Assembly (NCBI GenBank): GCA_949511625.1
Contig: CATFEX010000023.1
Location: 40,677 to 104,676, forward strand
Direction of reading: 5' to 3'
From: UBA11891 sp003533785
Lineage (GTDB): Bacteria > Bacteroidota > Bacteroidia > Flavobacteriales > Flavobacteriaceae
Length of the DNA: 64,000 nt
The position numbers were made by a program, and so were the translations under genes. How positions within the stretch are numbered: position 1 is the stretch's first letter; every line of letters begins with the position of its first letter. This document shows, one piece after another, positions 18,076 through 26,667 of the stretch. Under the pieces are notes generated by a model. That model saw only the letters and a program-made list of their open reading frames with translations, was not told the origin of the DNA and ran no database searches.

Positions 18076-18543
18076 ATGGCAGTGAAAAGTTTCCAAGGGG
18101 CACGTGCTAAAAAAACGGGCACCAAAACACCTCAATTATTGGTTCGTGACATCATGTGTCAAAATTTGATTTTGTTTCATCCAGAACAATCCATACACGA
18201 AGTAATGCAAAAATTTGTCAAATACCGTATTTCTGGAGGTCCAGTTGTCAATAACGCTGGAAAGCTGGTGGGGGTTATTTCTGAAGCCGACTGTATGAAA
18301 GAAATTTCGGATAGCCGATATTTCAACATGCCCATACTCGATAAATCGGTTCAAAACTTTATGACGGATGGAGTGGATACAATCGATGCCTCTAAAAGCT
18401 TATTTGAAGCAGCATCATTATTTTCAAATTCAACACGCCGTCGCTATCCCGTAATGGAGAAGGGGAGATTAGTGGGACAGCTGAGTCGTAAAGATGTTGT
18501 CTTGGCAGCACTCAATCTCAAGAGCAATACTTGGCGATCCTAG
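18076..18543 (+). CDS. Tandem CBS-domain protein
   Basis: A 155-residue protein made of two CBS domains, roughly residues 24-82 and 92-150. LVRDIMCQNLILFHPEQSI and VQNFMTDGVDTIDASKSL open the two repeats, and GGPVVNNAGKLVGVISEADC and YPVMEKGRLVGQLSRKD are the typical second halves. Such proteins bind adenine nucleotides and regulate a partner; no effector domain is attached and the partner is unknown. It is a single gene that ends directly against the convergent HDAC-family gene. Confidence 0.88.
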   Translation: MAVKSFQGARAKKTGTKTPQLLVRDIMCQNLILFHPEQSIHEVMQKFVKYRISGGPVVNNAGKLVGVISEADCMKEISDSRYFNMPILDKSVQNFMTDGVDTIDASKSLFEAASLFSNSTRRRYPVMEKGRLVGQLSRKDVVLAALNLKSNTWRS

Positions 18544-19446
18544 TTAGAGATAGTATTGAAATGCCATCCGGTAGGTGTTGGCATGGGCTTCTATGATTGT
18601 TTTTAAAGTAGGGGAATAGCCCCCTCCCATACTGCATTGGATAGGTATATCAAAATTTGAGCTTATTTCAAAAACCCTTCGGTCTCGTTCTTTACAGCCT
18701 TCCAAAGTCAGTCCCAACCGACCTAATTTATCGGTATTCAGGACATCCACGCCGCTTAGGTAAAAGATAAAGTCTGGTTGTACCCGATCAATCAATTGAG
18801 GGAGATTTTCATCCAAGAGTGAGAGAAAAGTACGGTCGTCTGTATTGTCATCGAGGGCTATGTCCAAATCACTTTGCTCTTTTCGGAATGGATAATTTTT
18901 GGCTCCATGCATAGAAAAAGTGAAAACCCGAGGTTCGTCTCGAAATATTTCAGCGGTACCATTTCCTTGATGAACATCCAAATCCACAATCAATATTTTA
19001 TTAGCCAAGCCTTTATCCAATAAATATTGGGCTCCAATCGCCTGGTCGTTGAGCAAGCAAAATGCTTCGCCATGCGCTCGGAAAGCATGATGCGTCCCCC
19101 CAGCGATGTTAAATGCAATTCCTTTTTCAAGCGCTTGGTGGCAACCCCAGAGAGTTCCTCCTGCAATGATGAATTCACGAGTAATTAACTCAGCAGTTAA
19201 TGGAAACCCTATGGCTCGAACTTCTTTGGGCGTTAAAGCCTCGGTTTTCAATCGATGAACATAGTCTGGGTTGTGAACCCGACAGACTTCCTCTAATGTG
19301 GCCTCATTAGGGGAATGAAAATCACTTTGCTGACAAATTCCCTCATGAAGCAACTGCTTGGGAAGTAATTCGTATTTCTCCATAGGAAATCGATGGCGCT
19401 CTGGTAGCGACAGTCGATAGATCGGATCAAAGGCGATGGACAACAA
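18544..19446 (-). CDS. Histone deacetylase-family hydrolase
   Basis: A 300-residue zinc-dependent deacetylase of the HDAC/acetoin-utilisation superfamily. GGTHHAFRAHGEAFCLLND holds the charge-relay His pair, DLDVHQGNGT the zinc ligands Asp and His, and YLSGVDVL the third ligand. Bacterial members deacetylate small molecules such as acetylpolyamines or proteins; the substrate here is unknown. The N-terminus LLSIAFDPIYRLSLPERHRF is family-like and starts with TTG codons (19446 or 19443). The next in-frame ATG would cut 21 conserved residues. The frame is the same as metG, whose TAA is only six bases upstream. Confidence 0.85.
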   Translation of the reverse strand: MLSIAFDPIYRLSLPERHRFPMEKYELLPKQLLHEGICQQSDFHSPNEATLEEVCRVHNPDYVHRLKTEALTPKEVRAIGFPLTAELITREFIIAGGTLWGCHQALEKGIAFNIAGGTHHAFRAHGEAFCLLNDQAIGAQYLLDKGLANKILIVDLDVHQGNGTAEIFRDEPRVFTFSMHGAKNYPFRKEQSDLDIALDDNTDDRTFLSLLDENLPQLIDRVQPDFIFYLSGVDVLNTDKLGRLGLTLEGCKERDRRVFEISSNFDIPIQCSMGGGYSPTLKTIIEAHANTYRMAFQYYL

Positions 19447-19452
19447 TGGATG

Positions 19453-21513
19453 TTAACTGATTTCTGAACCCGGTGGCATAGCTGGGTCTGCAGGACTAAT
19501 AAAACTAAGCTTACCCTCAGAATTCTCTGCCAAAAGCAACATTCCTTGACTGTAGACACCACGAATCTTTCGCGGAGCTAAATTCACTAAAACAGTAACT
19601 TTTTTATCGATTAATGTTTCAGGGTCAAACTGTAGCGCTACACCCGAAACAATTGTTCGGGTTTCAAACCCTAAATCTACTTCAAACTCAAGAAGTTTTT
19701 CAGTTTTTGGAACGGCTTTTGCCGACAGAATTTTTCCCACGCGAAGTTCCATTTTCATAAAACTTTCAAAATCAATTTCTTCTTTGTTAGCCGTGGATGA
19801 AGGAGTCTCATTCATTGTTTCCTTTGTTTTTTGCAATTTGGTTCGTTGAAGTTCAATTGCATGATCTTCTATTTTCTCGAATAAAAGGCCAGGTGATTGA
19901 ATCTGTTGGCCTTCAGCAATTAGAGAAGTAAAGTTCTGATTGGCCGAATCCCATCTGAGGTCTTCTATGCCCAAACACTTTTTTATTTTTTCAGCAGTAT
20001 ACGGTAGGATGGGACTGCTGTACAAGGCAAGATATGCAGTGATTTGAATAGCAGTGTGAAGGATTGCTGCGACCCTTTCAGGATCTGTTTTAATTTTTTT
20101 CCATGGTTCTTGTTCGGCCAAGTACTTGTTCCCTAGGCGGGCCATTAGCATCATTTGTTGACTGGCCTCACGAAACTTATATTGCTCAATAGCTGATTCC
20201 ATTTTTTGAACCAATAAGGGGAGCGTATCTAAGGTTTCTAGGTCTAGAACAGTGAGGTTTTTCCCAGAAGGACAATTCCCTTCGTAATATTTTTGTGTCA
20301 GTACTGCTACTCGGTTGATAAAGTTACCATATATAGCCACCAATTCACCGTTGTTTCGTGCTTGAAACTCTTTCCATGTGAAGTCATTGTCTTTTGTTTC
20401 CGGAGCATTTGAAGTAAGAACATACCGTAGAGAATCTTGTTGATCTGGAAATTCTTCCAGATATTCATGAAGCCAAACAGCCCAATTATTTGAGGTGGAA
20501 ATTTTATCTCCTTCTAAATTCAAAAACTCATTAGCTGGAACATTGTCTGGAAGGATATAATCACCATGAGCATGAAGCATACTTGGGAAAATGATACAAT
20601 GAAAAACAATATTGTCTTTCCCAATAAAATGAACCAATTGGGTGTCTTTGTCTTTCCAATAGGGTTCCCAATCCACGCCTTCTTTAGCGGCCCATTCTTT
20701 TGTTGATGATATGTAGCCAATGGGGGCATCAAACCAAACATAGAGAACTTTTCCTTCGGCACCATTGAGAGGGACGGGGATGCCCCAATCCAGATCCCTT
20801 GTAACGGCTCGAGCTTGTAAGCCGTTTTCTATCCAAGATTTGATCTGACCATATACATTGCTCTTCCAATCTTTTTTTCGTTGATCCAAAATCCATTCTT
20901 GAATGAAACCTTCGTATTTTTCAAGGGGCAAGAACCAGTGTTTTGTTTTTTTCTTTACGGGCGTTGCTCCAGAAAGAGTAGACTTGGGATCGATCAAATC
21001 GGTTGCATTTAACGAGCTTCCACAAGATTCGCAAATATCCCCATAAGCGCTTGAATGAGAACAATGTGGACAAATTCCTGTGACAAAACGATCTGCAAGA
21101 AATTCCCTAGCCTCAGGATCGTATAATTGTTCGGAAACCTTCTCGTCGAAAATGTCCTTATCGGATAGAACACTAAAGAACTCAGAGGCTGTTTGATGGT
21201 GAATGGCCGCTGATGTTCGTGAATAATTATCAAAGGATATCCCAAAATCTTGAAAAGACTTTCGGATAATTTGATCGTATTTGTCTATAATTTGTTGAGG
21301 AGTTTTTCCTTCTTTTTTCGCTTTTATAGCGATGGCTACGCCGTGTTCATCACTTCCACATATAAATGCAACTTCCCTTCCCCGTGCACGAAGATAGCGA
21401 GCGTAGGTATCGGCTGGGACATACACTCCTGCCAAATGGCCAATATGAACAGGGCCGTTCGTGTAGGGCAAAGCTGCCGTTATGGTATGTCTTTTGAAGG
21501 TTGGCTTCATCAT
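19453..21513 (-). CDS. metG: Methionyl-tRNA synthetase
   Basis: It charges tRNA-Met with methionine. It has 686 residues from the MM pair at 21513; a longer in-frame extension of 43 residues is hydrophobic and unlike the family. The class I motif HIGH appears in VHIGHLAG near residue 23. The zinc knuckle is CPHCSHSSAYGDICESCG. The KMSKS loop reads DKISTSN, a common variant. The C-terminal region (MKMELRVGKILSAKAVPKTE) is the OB-fold tRNA-binding domain used for dimerisation. It is divergent from yraN and followed after six bases by the HDAC-family gene. Confidence 0.95.
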   Translation of the reverse strand: MMKPTFKRHTITAALPYTNGPVHIGHLAGVYVPADTYARYLRARGREVAFICGSDEHGVAIAIKAKKEGKTPQQIIDKYDQIIRKSFQDFGISFDNYSRTSAAIHHQTASEFFSVLSDKDIFDEKVSEQLYDPEAREFLADRFVTGICPHCSHSSAYGDICESCGSSLNATDLIDPKSTLSGATPVKKKTKHWFLPLEKYEGFIQEWILDQRKKDWKSNVYGQIKSWIENGLQARAVTRDLDWGIPVPLNGAEGKVLYVWFDAPIGYISSTKEWAAKEGVDWEPYWKDKDTQLVHFIGKDNIVFHCIIFPSMLHAHGDYILPDNVPANEFLNLEGDKISTSNNWAVWLHEYLEEFPDQQDSLRYVLTSNAPETKDNDFTWKEFQARNNGELVAIYGNFINRVAVLTQKYYEGNCPSGKNLTVLDLETLDTLPLLVQKMESAIEQYKFREASQQMMLMARLGNKYLAEQEPWKKIKTDPERVAAILHTAIQITAYLALYSSPILPYTAEKIKKCLGIEDLRWDSANQNFTSLIAEGQQIQSPGLLFEKIEDHAIELQRTKLQKTKETMNETPSSTANKEEIDFESFMKMELRVGKILSAKAVPKTEKLLEFEVDLGFETRTIVSGVALQFDPETLIDKKVTVLVNLAPRKIRGVYSQGMLLLAENSEGKLSFISPADPAMPPGSEIS

Positions 21514-21594
21514 AGAAATTTGACCAAAAATAACAATTAATACAGCTGCTGCGTAGGAAATCATTAACTTTAACCAACCCCAAATTTCAAACCA

Positions 21595-21960
21595 ATGGAT
21601 GCTCAAATCCTTGGAGCGGCTGCAGAAGACTATGCCGTTCACTACCTAAAAAGAAAAGGATATCAAATCCGAAAACGGAATTACCGCTACCTTAAAGCGG
21701 AAATAGATATCATTGCTCAGATTGATGATTTTTTGGTTATTGTTGAAGTAAAGGCCAGAACCACTTCTATCTTTGGTAAACCAGAAGAATTTGTAACACC
21801 AAAAAAAATAAAGTTGCTTGTTTCGGCTGCTGATGAATATTTGCAAAGGGAAAATATCCAAATGGAAGTACGTTTTGATATTGTAGCCGTACTTCGTCAA
21901 CATGGTAAGTGGGAGGTGAGTCATCTTGAAAATGCTTTTTATCCATTTGACGGAGACTAA
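21595..21960 (+). CDS. yraN: YraN/UPF0102 family endonuclease-like protein
   Basis: A 121-residue cytoplasmic protein with a restriction-endonuclease-like fold. It opens with GAAAEDYAVHYLKRKGY, and the acidic cluster AEIDIIAQIDDFLVIVEVKA supplies the E-x-D and E-x-K residues of the Holliday-junction-resolvase-like core. Its cellular role is unproven, although it is widespread. The ATG at 21595 is used. The gene is divergent from metG and 50 bases upstream of the ACT-domain gene. Confidence 0.88.
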   Translation: MDAQILGAAAEDYAVHYLKRKGYQIRKRNYRYLKAEIDIIAQIDDFLVIVEVKARTTSIFGKPEEFVTPKKIKLLVSAADEYLQRENIQMEVRFDIVAVLRQHGKWEVSHLENAFYPFDGD

Positions 21961-21963
21961 TAA

Positions 21964-22001
21964 TTTTCACAAAATGTTATATTTTAGTATTTTTGTGAAA
22001 A
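21964..22001. promoter_or_regulatory. Palindrome over the promoter of the ACT-domain gene
   Basis: The arms TTTTCACAAAA (21964-21974) and TTTTGTGAAAA (21991-22001) are an exact 11-base inverted repeat with a 16-base spacer. The candidate -7 element TATTTTTG (21988-21995) lies in the right arm, and the matching -33 position, 20 bases upstream, lies in the left arm. A half-copy TTTCACA directly precedes the ATG. This looks like a repressor operator. Confidence 0.5.
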
Positions 22002-22010
22002 TATTTCACA

Positions 22011-22670
22011 ATGAAGACCATTGCGTCAGAAGTTCTAGATTATATAAAAACCAAACCTTTCTTGATGAGTGCCCTTTCACAGGGAATTATTAATTTAACT
22101 TCATTAGCTCGCGAAATCCAACCTGAAATAGAGGAATCACTTAAAAAATCTGCCAAAAGCGGAGCTATAGTTATGGCATTAAAACGAATTTCTGATAATC
22201 AGGAGTTTTTGTCTACGCATAAGATTGTGCGGGTTTTAAAAAATTTGGGCGACATAACGGTTCGATCTTCCTTAGCCGATTATTGTTTTAAAATTACAGA
22301 TACCCTTTTGTTGACCCAAGCCAAGTTTCTAGATCAAATCAAATCAGAACCCAATGCATTCTATACCTCTTCTCGTGGAGTTGGGGAATGCAATATTATT
22401 GTGAGCCAGAACCTGATTGCTGTGGTAGATAACACTTTCAAAAGTGAGATGTGTATAGACAAAGAAGAAAACCTCTCTGCCATTACGGTCAAACTTCCCA
22501 CCGAAAATGTTCAAATCCCTGGGATATACTATTTTATCTTTCAGCGATTGTCTTGGGAAGGGGTAAATATTAAGGAGGTGATTTCTACATCCAATGAGTT
22601 CACCATATTGATGGACGAGGGATCGGTCAACATCGCTTTCGAAGTGATTAAGAACCTGAAGCTTCTCTAG
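22011..22670 (+). CDS. ACT-domain protein, possible transcriptional regulator
   Basis: A 219-residue cytoplasmic protein. The C-terminal part (IPGIYYFIFQRLSWEGVNIKE, then TSNEFTILMDEGSVNIAFEV) is an ACT-like small-molecule-binding fold resembling the regulatory half of aspartate kinase. There is no kinase domain. The N-terminal part (INLTSLAREIQPEIEE followed by GAIVMALKRIS) reads like a helix-turn-helix. Together this suggests a ligand-responsive DNA-binding protein; that is inference. A palindrome covers its own promoter region, compatible with autoregulation. Its last 23 bases overlap the end of the convergent mfd gene. Confidence 0.65.
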   Translation: MKTIASEVLDYIKTKPFLMSALSQGIINLTSLAREIQPEIEESLKKSAKSGAIVMALKRISDNQEFLSTHKIVRVLKNLGDITVRSSLADYCFKITDTLLLTQAKFLDQIKSEPNAFYTSSRGVGECNIIVSQNLIAVVDNTFKSEMCIDKEENLSAITVKLPTENVQIPGIYYFIFQRLSWEGVNIKEVISTSNEFTILMDEGSVNIAFEVIKNLKLL

Positions 22671-25600
22671 GGTGACTCAATGGCTGTAATAATTTCAGTA
22701 GAGTAGCCGTATTTTTAATTCCATCTATGAGCAACAATAAGCGCATACCTTGGCGGGTTTCTTTTTGTTTTAGTTGCAATTGTTTGCTCTTTTCTTGAAT
22801 GCGCATGAGAATGTTTTGAAATTGGGGAGACTCATAAAAAGGATGATTTTCCTGTGCCATAAAGTACCCCACACATTTGCCATTTTTAATTACCAATCGC
22901 TCCAGACCAAGGGCTGCTGCAACCCATTTTATTTGAACGCTAGCGAGCAATTCAACGGCTGCATCAGGAAGAGGACCAAATCGATCTTCCAAGCTTTTTT
23001 CAAAAAGAGTCAATTCCTCTATGTCTTTAATAGCACTGAGTTGATGATAGAGACGTAGGCGCTCTTTCACGCTATTTACATAATGATCGGGTAACATGAT
23101 TTCCAAATCCGTGTCCAACTGCACCTCCTTAATTGTGAGCTTGGGTTCTTTTAAGTCTTTTTCAAAAAGTGTTTTAAATTCATTTTCTTTCAATTCTGTT
23201 AAGGCCTCTTCCAAAATCTTTTGGTAGGCGTCAAAACCAATATCATTGATAAAGCCACTTTGTTCCCCGCCCAATAAATCTCCTGCTCCTCGAATTTCCA
23301 AATCTTTCTTAGCGATTTGAATGCCCGATCCTAGTTCGGCATATTGTTCGATAGTTTTTATTCTTTTTTGGGCATCGGAATTCATGGCTGATAGGGGAGG
23401 AGTAAGAAAATAACAAAACGCTTTTTTATTACTCCGACCCACGCGACCACGCATCTGATGTAAATCACTCAAACCAAAATTATTGGCATTATTAATGAAA
23501 ATAGTATTGGCATTAGGAACATCCAATCCATTTTCTACGATTGTTGTAGCGACCAAAACATCATATTGACCCGATAAAAAATTGAGTAAAGTTTTTTCCA
23601 ACTGGTCTCCTTTCATTTGCCCGTGGCCAATTCCAATGCGAGCATCTGGTACCAATCGCTGTATCATACCTGCCACTTCCTGAATGCTTTCTACCCGATT
23701 ATGGACAAAGAATACTTGCCCTCCTCTTTGCAACTCATAGAGAAGGCCATCTCGGATCGTGTTTTCATTGAAGCGCGTCACTTCACTTTGAATGGGATAA
23801 CGATTGGGTGGGGGAGTAGCAATGACCGATAAATCTCTGGCGGCCATCAAACTAAATTGAAGGGTTCGAGGAATCGGAGTTGCTGTTAGGGTGAGGACAT
23901 CAATATTTTTTTTTAGAGATCGTATTTTTTCTTTGACAGCCACACCAAATTTTTGCTCCTCGTCTACGATCAACAGACCCAAGTCGGAAAAAGCAACCGT
24001 TTGCCCAGCTATTTGATGGGTACCAATTAAGATATCTATTTGTCCTGCCCTAAGGTCTTCTAGGAGCGCTTTACGGTCTTTAGTGGTTCGAAACCGATTA
24101 AGATAATCTACCCGAACTGGAAGGTTTTGAAGACGCTGACTAAAGGTCTTAAAGTGTTGAAATGCCAAGATGGTGGTAGGAACCAAAACAGCAACTTGCT
24201 TGCTGTTATCAACCGCTTTGAATGCAGCCCGTATGGCGACCTCTGTTTTTCCAAAACCCACATCACCACAAACCAAACGATCCATCGGACGTTCACTTTC
24301 CATATCGGCTTTGATTGCAGCTGTTGCTTTCCCTTGGTCGGGAGTGTCTTCATAAAGAAACGAGGCTTCCAGTTCCCATTGTAAATAACTATCGGGCGCA
24401 AAAGCATAGCCAATTTTTTTTCGCCGTTCAGCATAGAGTTGGATTAAATTAAAGGCTACTTCTTTTACGCGTTTTTTTGTTTTTTGTTTCAGCGTTTTCC
24501 ATGCTTTCGATCCCAATTTGAAGAGCTTGGGTGCCCTCCCATCCTTCCCATTGAATTTGGAAATTTTGTGCAAAGCATGGATGCTGAGGTACAAAACATC
24601 TCTTTCACCATAGATTAGTTTGATGGCTTCTTGTTTTTTGCCCTGCACATCGATATGTTGGAGTCCACCAAACCTGCCAATACCATGGTCCATATGAGTT
24701 ACATAGTCCCCCACTTCCATTAAGGTAAGTTCTTGAAGTGTTAATGCATCCGACTTGGTTTTTTGGGATTTGAGGCGATACTTGTGATAACGATTGAATA
24801 GCTGATGGTCGGTAAATACAGCAATTTGCGCTTTGGGATCTTCAAACCCTTCAAAGAGCGGACAGACAAGGGTCTGATAATGAATGGTCTCGTCCATCTC
24901 TTGAAAAATATCATGAAATCGCTTGACCTGTTGTTCACTAGAACAACAGAGGTAATTGGTCCATCCTTTTTTATGGTTGGCATTTAAATGGGCAACCAAT
25001 ACATCAAATTGCTTATTGAAACTGGGTTGAGGATTTTGCTCCCAGTGAAGCACCTTATTTTCAGTGAGGATATCGGGTTTTTGAAAGAAACCAACCCATC
25101 GATTTTCCAATGCTTCCATCCATTCTGTACGCTGACAAAAGAGTATCTCAGGGGGAAATTGTGTGGTGCTTTCCATGGCATTGTATTGGGCTTGAGCTTT
25201 TTGAAATAAATCGTCCAAACGAGAGCAACAACCATCAATATTTTCAAACAGGACACGGCTGTCTGGCGGGAGTAGGTCGAGAAGTGTTTTCCGTTTATCG
25301 GTAAAACTAACCGAGGAGGTATTGGGAATCAATTCAATTTGATCGAATTGCTGGATGGAAAGTTGGGTCCGAACATCAAAAGACCGCAAACTATCCACCT
25401 CATTTCCAAAAAATTCGATCCGATAGGGGTGTTGATTGGAATAAGAAAACACATCAATAATTCCGCCTCGGACTGAAAAAGTTCCCGGATCAGTAACAAA
25501 ATCTACTCGTTCAAATCCATATTCAAATAGGGTTTCGTTGACAAAATCCAATCCTAGGGAAGTTCCTTTTTCTACTTTAAGAGTATTTTTTTTTAGGGTG

Positions 25601-26001
25601 TGTTGCGAGATTACTTTTTCAAAAAGTGCTTGGGGGTAACTCACAATGATGCGGGGTCGCTTGCTATGGGTCAACTTGCGTAATACTTCTGCACGTAAGA
25701 GAACATTTGCGTTGTCGGTGGCTTCAGAGATGTAGGCTTGGCGGTAGCTGGCTGGAAAAAAAAGAACGTCTGTTTGCCCCAATAGCACTTCTAAATCATT
25801 GAGATAGTATGCGGCTTGTTCTGGATTTTCAAGAACCCAGAGCATCGATGTAGGCCGTTGTTGAAATTGAGTAGCTATTGCCAAGGTGCGCCCCGAACCC
25901 ACAGCGCCTTTGAACATGACGTACTGTCGTTGTTTGAACGCCTGATCGAGTTCATTTTGTAGGGGACTCTGCTCTAAAACGGCAAGCGGAAAGCGTTGCA
26001 A
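22648..26001 (-). CDS. mfd: Transcription-repair coupling factor Mfd
   Basis: A 1117-residue ATP-dependent translocase that removes stalled RNA polymerase and recruits excision repair. The N-terminal UvrB-like region has GAVGSGRTLAIA. The RNA-polymerase-interacting domain follows (GDYVTHMDHGIGRFGGLQHI). Helicase motifs are LVCGDVGFGKTEVAIRAAF, LLIVDEEQKFGV, LTLTATPIPRTL and QMRGRVGRSNKKAFCYF; the C-terminal TRCF domain is AELGSGIQIAKKDLEIRGAG onward. It lies 24 bases after pdeM on the same strand, so it appears to be the last gene of the repair operon. Confidence 0.95.
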   Translation of the reverse strand: MQRFPLAVLEQSPLQNELDQAFKQRQYVMFKGAVGSGRTLAIATQFQQRPTSMLWVLENPEQAAYYLNDLEVLLGQTDVLFFPASYRQAYISEATDNANVLLRAEVLRKLTHSKRPRIIVSYPQALFEKVISQHTLKKNTLKVEKGTSLGLDFVNETLFEYGFERVDFVTDPGTFSVRGGIIDVFSYSNQHPYRIEFFGNEVDSLRSFDVRTQLSIQQFDQIELIPNTSSVSFTDKRKTLLDLLPPDSRVLFENIDGCCSRLDDLFQKAQAQYNAMESTTQFPPEILFCQRTEWMEALENRWVGFFQKPDILTENKVLHWEQNPQPSFNKQFDVLVAHLNANHKKGWTNYLCCSSEQQVKRFHDIFQEMDETIHYQTLVCPLFEGFEDPKAQIAVFTDHQLFNRYHKYRLKSQKTKSDALTLQELTLMEVGDYVTHMDHGIGRFGGLQHIDVQGKKQEAIKLIYGERDVLYLSIHALHKISKFNGKDGRAPKLFKLGSKAWKTLKQKTKKRVKEVAFNLIQLYAERRKKIGYAFAPDSYLQWELEASFLYEDTPDQGKATAAIKADMESERPMDRLVCGDVGFGKTEVAIRAAFKAVDNSKQVAVLVPTTILAFQHFKTFSQRLQNLPVRVDYLNRFRTTKDRKALLEDLRAGQIDILIGTHQIAGQTVAFSDLGLLIVDEEQKFGVAVKEKIRSLKKNIDVLTLTATPIPRTLQFSLMAARDLSVIATPPPNRYPIQSEVTRFNENTIRDGLLYELQRGGQVFFVHNRVESIQEVAGMIQRLVPDARIGIGHGQMKGDQLEKTLLNFLSGQYDVLVATTIVENGLDVPNANTIFINNANNFGLSDLHQMRGRVGRSNKKAFCYFLTPPLSAMNSDAQKRIKTIEQYAELGSGIQIAKKDLEIRGAGDLLGGEQSGFINDIGFDAYQKILEEALTELKENEFKTLFEKDLKEPKLTIKEVQLDTDLEIMLPDHYVNSVKERLRLYHQLSAIKDIEELTLFEKSLEDRFGPLPDAAVELLASVQIKWVAAALGLERLVIKNGKCVGYFMAQENHPFYESPQFQNILMRIQEKSKQLQLKQKETRQGMRLLLLIDGIKNTATLLKLLQPLSHPREASGS

Positions 26002-26025
26002 TTGTTTTTTTGGTAAATATACAGG

Positions 26026-26667
26026 CTATTTTTTCCTTATGGAAATGGCTAATACATGCTTTTCACCCAGTGCATAAACTTGATCTTCGGTGGAAGGTTG
26101 CATGATATGCAAACCGGTAAACACTCCAAAGGCAGGGAGAATCAATTGGTTGGGACGATAAAAAAAACAAGGTACTTTTAGGCGTTGTCGCCCTTGGCCT
26201 TGCAACCGAACTCCTGGATGAACATGCCCACACAGATTGACATGGTCTACTTTTTGTTGGGGATGGTGGGTCAAACATAAGCCTGCTTCAAACCATTCTT
26301 CTTCAACCCTCAGGCCACTCTGTTCCAATAAGAAATCAGGCAAAATGTCATGGTTCCCTTTGATAAGGATTGAAGGAAAAGGATTTTGTTGGTTCCACTC
26401 CGAAAAGCGATCCCATTCTTTATTCCGATCACTGTGAAATAAATCGCCTAAAAAGAAAATTCGCTTGACGGAAAGGGTGGCTAACAATGTTTCCATTTTT
26501 TTATAAAAAGAATACTGGATTTGGGGTGGGACGGCAAAGCCGTTTTTTCGAAAATGTGCTATTTTACCCAAATGGGCGTCGGCAATGAGAAGACTCTTCG
26601 TATTGACCCAATAGGCCGCTCCTTCTGGAAGCAGTTGTATTCGTTGCTGCTTAATTTGAAGTTCCAT
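26026..26667 (-). CDS. pdeM: Ligase-associated metallophosphoesterase PdeM
   Basis: This calcineurin-like phosphoesterase of the ligase-associated DNA-damage set has 213 residues from the ATG at 26667. Metal-binding motifs are IADAHLGK, FLGDLFHSD, IKGNHD, LTHHP and LCGHVHPG, in order. An upstream in-frame extension was rejected because it lies wholly within the helicase gene. The chosen start overlaps the helicase end by 17 bases, indicating coupled translation. The biochemical target is not established; an endonuclease or phosphatase role in DNA repair is inferred from the cassette. Confidence 0.88.
   Translation of the reverse strand: MELQIKQQRIQLLPEGAAYWVNTKSLLIADAHLGKIAHFRKNGFAVPPQIQYSFYKKMETLLATLSVKRIFFLGDLFHSDRNKEWDRFSEWNQQNPFPSILIKGNHDILPDFLLEQSGLRVEEEWFEAGLCLTHHPQQKVDHVNLCGHVHPGVRLQGQGRQRLKVPCFFYRPNQLILPAFGVFTGLHIMQPSTEDQVYALGEKHVLAISIRKK

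Noticed and set aside
21514..21642. 43-residue hydrophobic extension of MetG that might be a membrane anchor
   Set aside because: MetG is cytoplasmic, the family N-terminus starts at 21513, and the extension overlaps the yraN start region.
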